This document shows positions 19,377 through 20,677 of a stretch of 20,677 nt of DNA, in pieces. Position 1 is the first letter of the stretch; each line of letters begins with the position of its first letter. The DNA lies in IMG/VR virus record IMGVR_UViG_3300017772_000176, positions 1-20,677 of that record; one strand, given 5' to 3'. Position numbers and translations under genes: made by a program. Source of the DNA: a virus. The notes beneath the pieces are model-generated. The model saw nothing but the letters and a program-made list of their open reading frames with translations. It had not been told where the DNA came from and searched no databases.

Positions 19377-19688
19377 TCAACTTTCGATGTCGTCCCAACA
19401 TAAACCCCAACCGACGCTATAAAGGCCGTCTATAAGTGGTTTTGTGTTTTGCATTTCGTTTATAGTTTCCATCCAATATTCATCGTCTTTTAATTCAGGC
19501 GTATTCTCTAGTTCTTGAAGGTTCCAATTTAAAATAGATTGATAGGTTTTTTTCGTAACCAATGGATCGAGCCAACCATTCCAACGGCCACCGTCCCACC
19601 CTTCATAAATAGGCCAACCGCCTTCATCGTCGCCGTGCATACAGAATTTTAGTTTTGGGCCTAAATCGACACCGTTTGAAAGTTTCAT
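19377..19688 (-). CDS. Trp-rich acidic hypothetical protein
   Basis: The product is 103 aa with eight Trp and about 19 acidic against 8 basic residues. The Trp cluster is in DDEGGWPIYEGWDGGRWNGW, with a second group at the C-terminus (YSVGWGLCWDDIES). The ribosome site is AAGGAGGGCGACCAA. It overlaps the upstream gene by 4 bp (ATGA). No family is recognised; aromatic- and acid-rich composition would suit protein-protein binding. Confidence 0.55.
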   Translation of the reverse strand: MKLSNGVDLGPKLKFCMHGDDEGGWPIYEGWDGGRWNGWLDPLVTKKTYQSILNWNLQELENTPELKDDEYWMETINEMQNTKPLIDGLYSVGWGLCWDDIES

Positions 19689-19912
19689 TTGGTCGCCCTC
19701 CTTGCGTTGTGTCGCTTGATTAATAAAAGTTGGCCAACTAGATCGCCATCATGCTTATCGCCTTTAAAAGGCGCTTTAGGCTCAATAGTGAAGGCTTTAT
19801 GTGTGGCCGTGGCTATTTCATCGAGTGAGAAGTTATATCCCAAGATACCGTTGCGGCCATATCGGTCGTGCATGTATCTATAAAATTGAGTTAATCGTGT
19901 TTGATTGTTCAT
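19685..19912 (-). CDS. Small hypothetical protein
   Basis: The product is 75 aa from the ATG at 19912 after CTAAAGGGGAAACACT, a leader shared with two sister genes. The protein is helical and slightly basic, opening with NNQTRLTQFYRYMHDRYGRN and ending GQLLLIKRHNARRATK. It differs from its acidic neighbours in charge. Family-1 site 5 is 18 bp upstream of the start. No domain is recognised. Confidence 0.52.
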   Translation of the reverse strand: MNNQTRLTQFYRYMHDRYGRNGILGYNFSLDEIATATHKAFTIEPKAPFKGDKHDGDLVGQLLLIKRHNARRATK

Positions 19913-19929
19913 AGTGTTTCCCCTTTAGG

Positions 19930-19944
19930 TGGTATTACCTATAT
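19930..19944 (-). promoter_or_regulatory. Family-1 near-palindrome, site 5
   Basis: The + strand reads TGGTATTACCTATAT. It overlaps the stop codon of the 127-aa gene and precedes the 75-aa gene. Relative to the genes here it runs in the opposite sense from the other copies, which favours a palindromic protein-binding site over a directional promoter. Confidence 0.45.
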
Positions 19945-20322
19945 ATTAATGGTGCAAGAAAAAAGCTCATTACACGCGTCGTCTATGTCCATCGCGTCCG
20001 TGTGGTAGCTTTCGGTAAAGTAATCGCCCCACCAAGCGCCTTCGACTGTTTGGCGCCGTGTGTCGATCCATATGTTAGGACCACCAAAGGCCACCAAAAG
20101 CCTAGCGCCTAAGTATTCGCCCTCACTACTAATCGTGTACTCTATATCAAGGACGTCCGAGATATAATCAAAGCCGCTTATTATGTCGTCTTTGTCGGCG
20201 TGGTGTTCCTCGTAATCCATACCACATGAAGCGTACGTGATACCGTTCTCTAGTCCTTCGACTATAGATAAGACGTGTTGTTTGATGAGTAATTTGTCAT
20301 CGGTTTTTAGTTGGTTAGCCAT
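19939..20322 (-). CDS. Strongly acidic conserved phage protein
   Basis: The product is 127 aa with about 25 acidic and 7 basic residues. Features are an N-terminal helix (LLIKQHVLSIVEGLENGI), DYISDVLDIEYTIS and then a beta region LGARLLVAFGGPNIWIDTRR followed by TVEGAWWGDYFTE. The G-G-P-N-I-W-(I/V)-D-T-R...V-E-x-x-W-W motif is one I have seen in small proteins of marine podoviruses and cyanophages, without known function. The ribosome site is TTAAGGGAATCAA. It is the first gene of the cluster, behind a good sigma70-like promoter, so it is likely expressed early or in lysogens. A DNA-mimic role is possible from charge alone. Confidence 0.62.
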   Translation of the reverse strand: MANQLKTDDKLLIKQHVLSIVEGLENGITYASCGMDYEEHHADKDDIISGFDYISDVLDIEYTISSEGEYLGARLLVAFGGPNIWIDTRRQTVEGAWWGDYFTESYHTDAMDIDDACNELFSCTINI

Positions 20323-20355
20323 TGTTTGATTCCCTTAATCATTGAATGAAGCATG

Positions 20356-20384
20356 AGTATAGATAGACATACTCTATAGTGCAA
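20356..20384 (-). promoter_or_regulatory. Putative sigma70 promoter for the minus-strand cluster
   Basis: On the minus strand TTGCAC and TATACT are separated by 17 bp. The -10 lies in an inverted repeat (GAGTAT at 20355-20360, ATACTC at 20369-20374), a possible operator. Family-1 site 6 begins about 12 bp upstream of the -35. No phage-polymerase motif of family 2 is seen, so host transcription is likely. Confidence 0.5.
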
Positions 20385-20395
20385 CTTTATTTCCT

Positions 20396-20410
20396 AGGTA
20401 ATTCCTATAC
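20396..20410 (+). promoter_or_regulatory. Family-1 near-palindrome, site 6 (AGGTAATTCCTATAC)
   Basis: This copy has two departures from consensus and lies in the divergent gap between the minus-strand cluster and the gene at 20583, comparable to site 2 between repressor and RNA polymerase. The remaining gap (20411-20582) holds a CAA/ACC-rich stretch with no convincing gene. Confidence 0.42.
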
Positions 20411-20418
20411 ATCGTGCA

Positions 20419-20512
20419 GCCACACAAACAACAACACAAACAATAACCGTCAAACCGTTAACTATTCACCAGTAACGCCAACCACCACCAACCAACACCA
20501 ACCAACCAGGCA
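20419..20512 (+). repeat. CAA/ACC-rich low-complexity tract
   Basis: CACACAAACAACAACACAAAC and CCAACCACCACCAACCAACA are almost free of G on the + strand. Such unstructured sequence resembles an mRNA leader or a strand-biased opening region. A 60-aa ORF across it consists of Asn/Thr/Pro repeats and is not believed. Confidence 0.4.
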
Positions 20513-20582
20513 CATCATCCCGGTGAATGGCCAACGACCTCTGCATCAACGATATGTATAGCTATTTACTGGTATTTACTAA

Positions 20583-20677
20583 ATGAATGATAAAACACCA
20601 ACCATAATTAAAAATGATGATGGGGGGCCGCTTCATCTCTGCCACCCTGGTCCACACGGCGCGTCGGGGTCTCCCCC
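20583..20677 (+). CDS. Start of a new + strand gene (runs off window)
   Basis: Thirty-one codons from ATG 20583 are open to the end: MNDKTPTIIKNDDGGPLHLC followed by HPGPHGASGSP. GC rises sharply in the last 60 bases compared with the leader. No clear Shine-Dalgarno is visible, but a degenerate family-1-like sequence (ACTGGTATTTACTAAATG, 20568-20585) overlaps the start, as sites 3 and 4 do at their genes. It may begin the packaging/structural operon; too little is present to name a product. Confidence 0.45.
   Translation, partial: MNDKTPTIIKNDDGGPLHLCHPGPHGASGSP

Noticed and set aside
20379-20561. 60-aa + strand ORF
   Set aside because: The product is Asn/Thr/Pro low complexity read from a CAA/ACC tract, with no ribosome site; it overlaps the minus-strand promoter.

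Overview
The window reads as one compact piece of a temperate, T7-like (autographivirus-type) podovirus genome, probably from a marine host. It has a single-subunit RNA polymerase, a T7-style replication set (ssDNA-binding protein, gp4-like primase-helicase, family A DNA polymerase, 5'-3' exonuclease), dense small overlapping genes, AGGAGG-type ribosome binding sites and no host housekeeping genes. Unlike T7 it carries a tyrosine integrase, an XRE repressor and an intact attP-like site. Base composition is AT-leaning without strong skew; I cannot name the host.

Layout. (1) 1-3911, + strand: the end of a tail-fibre-type gene, small virion/host-interaction genes, a holin-like membrane protein, a membrane/coiled-coil protein, a virion-like protein, a T4-type lysozyme and a tail of tiny ORFs. 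(2) 3912-4150: a candidate attP, with two pairs of 12-bp-spaced arm repeats (ATGGTACATTT) flanking a 16-bp core that looks like the 3' end of a tRNA. (3) 4528-6342, - strand: integrase and XRE repressor as one operon. (4) 6343-6682: divergent control region. (5) 6683-18375, + strand: a 46-aa leader ORF coupled to RNA polymerase, then an unknown gene, SSB, GIY-YIG nuclease, RusA-like resolvase, primase-helicase, a split cytosine-5 DNA methyltransferase, small HTH and zinc-ribbon proteins, DNA polymerase, exonuclease, a Cro-like protein, a DUF3310-like protein and an HNH endonuclease. (6) 18376-18670: non-coding, with 17-bp tandem repeats and palindromes. (7) 18671-20322, - strand: five small, mostly very acidic unknown proteins with two near-identical terminators. 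(8) 20583-end: start of a new + strand gene. Because tail/lysis genes (the right end of a T7-like map) run straight into integrase and early genes (the left end) through an unsplit attP, the sequence looks like a circular, concatemeric or circularly assembled phage form and not an integrated prophage.

Regulation. Two recurrent DNA motifs stand out. A 15-bp near-palindrome (consensus AGGTAWTACCTATAT, six copies) sits at gene boundaries, overlapping stop or start codons and the putative repressor promoter. It resembles the dispersed operators/stoperators of some temperate phages. A separate 24-bp motif (TGACRAASTRGTAGGCRGTATGAM, three copies, same strand) lies upstream of the RNA polymerase unit, SSB and the Cro-like gene and is the best candidate for the phage polymerase's own promoter.

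The most unusual coding feature is at 12861-13985. A cytosine methyltransferase catalytic half (motifs I to VIII) and its target-recognition/motif IX-X half are encoded in two different frames overlapping by about 530 bp, with one ribosome binding site apparently serving nested ATG and GTG starts.
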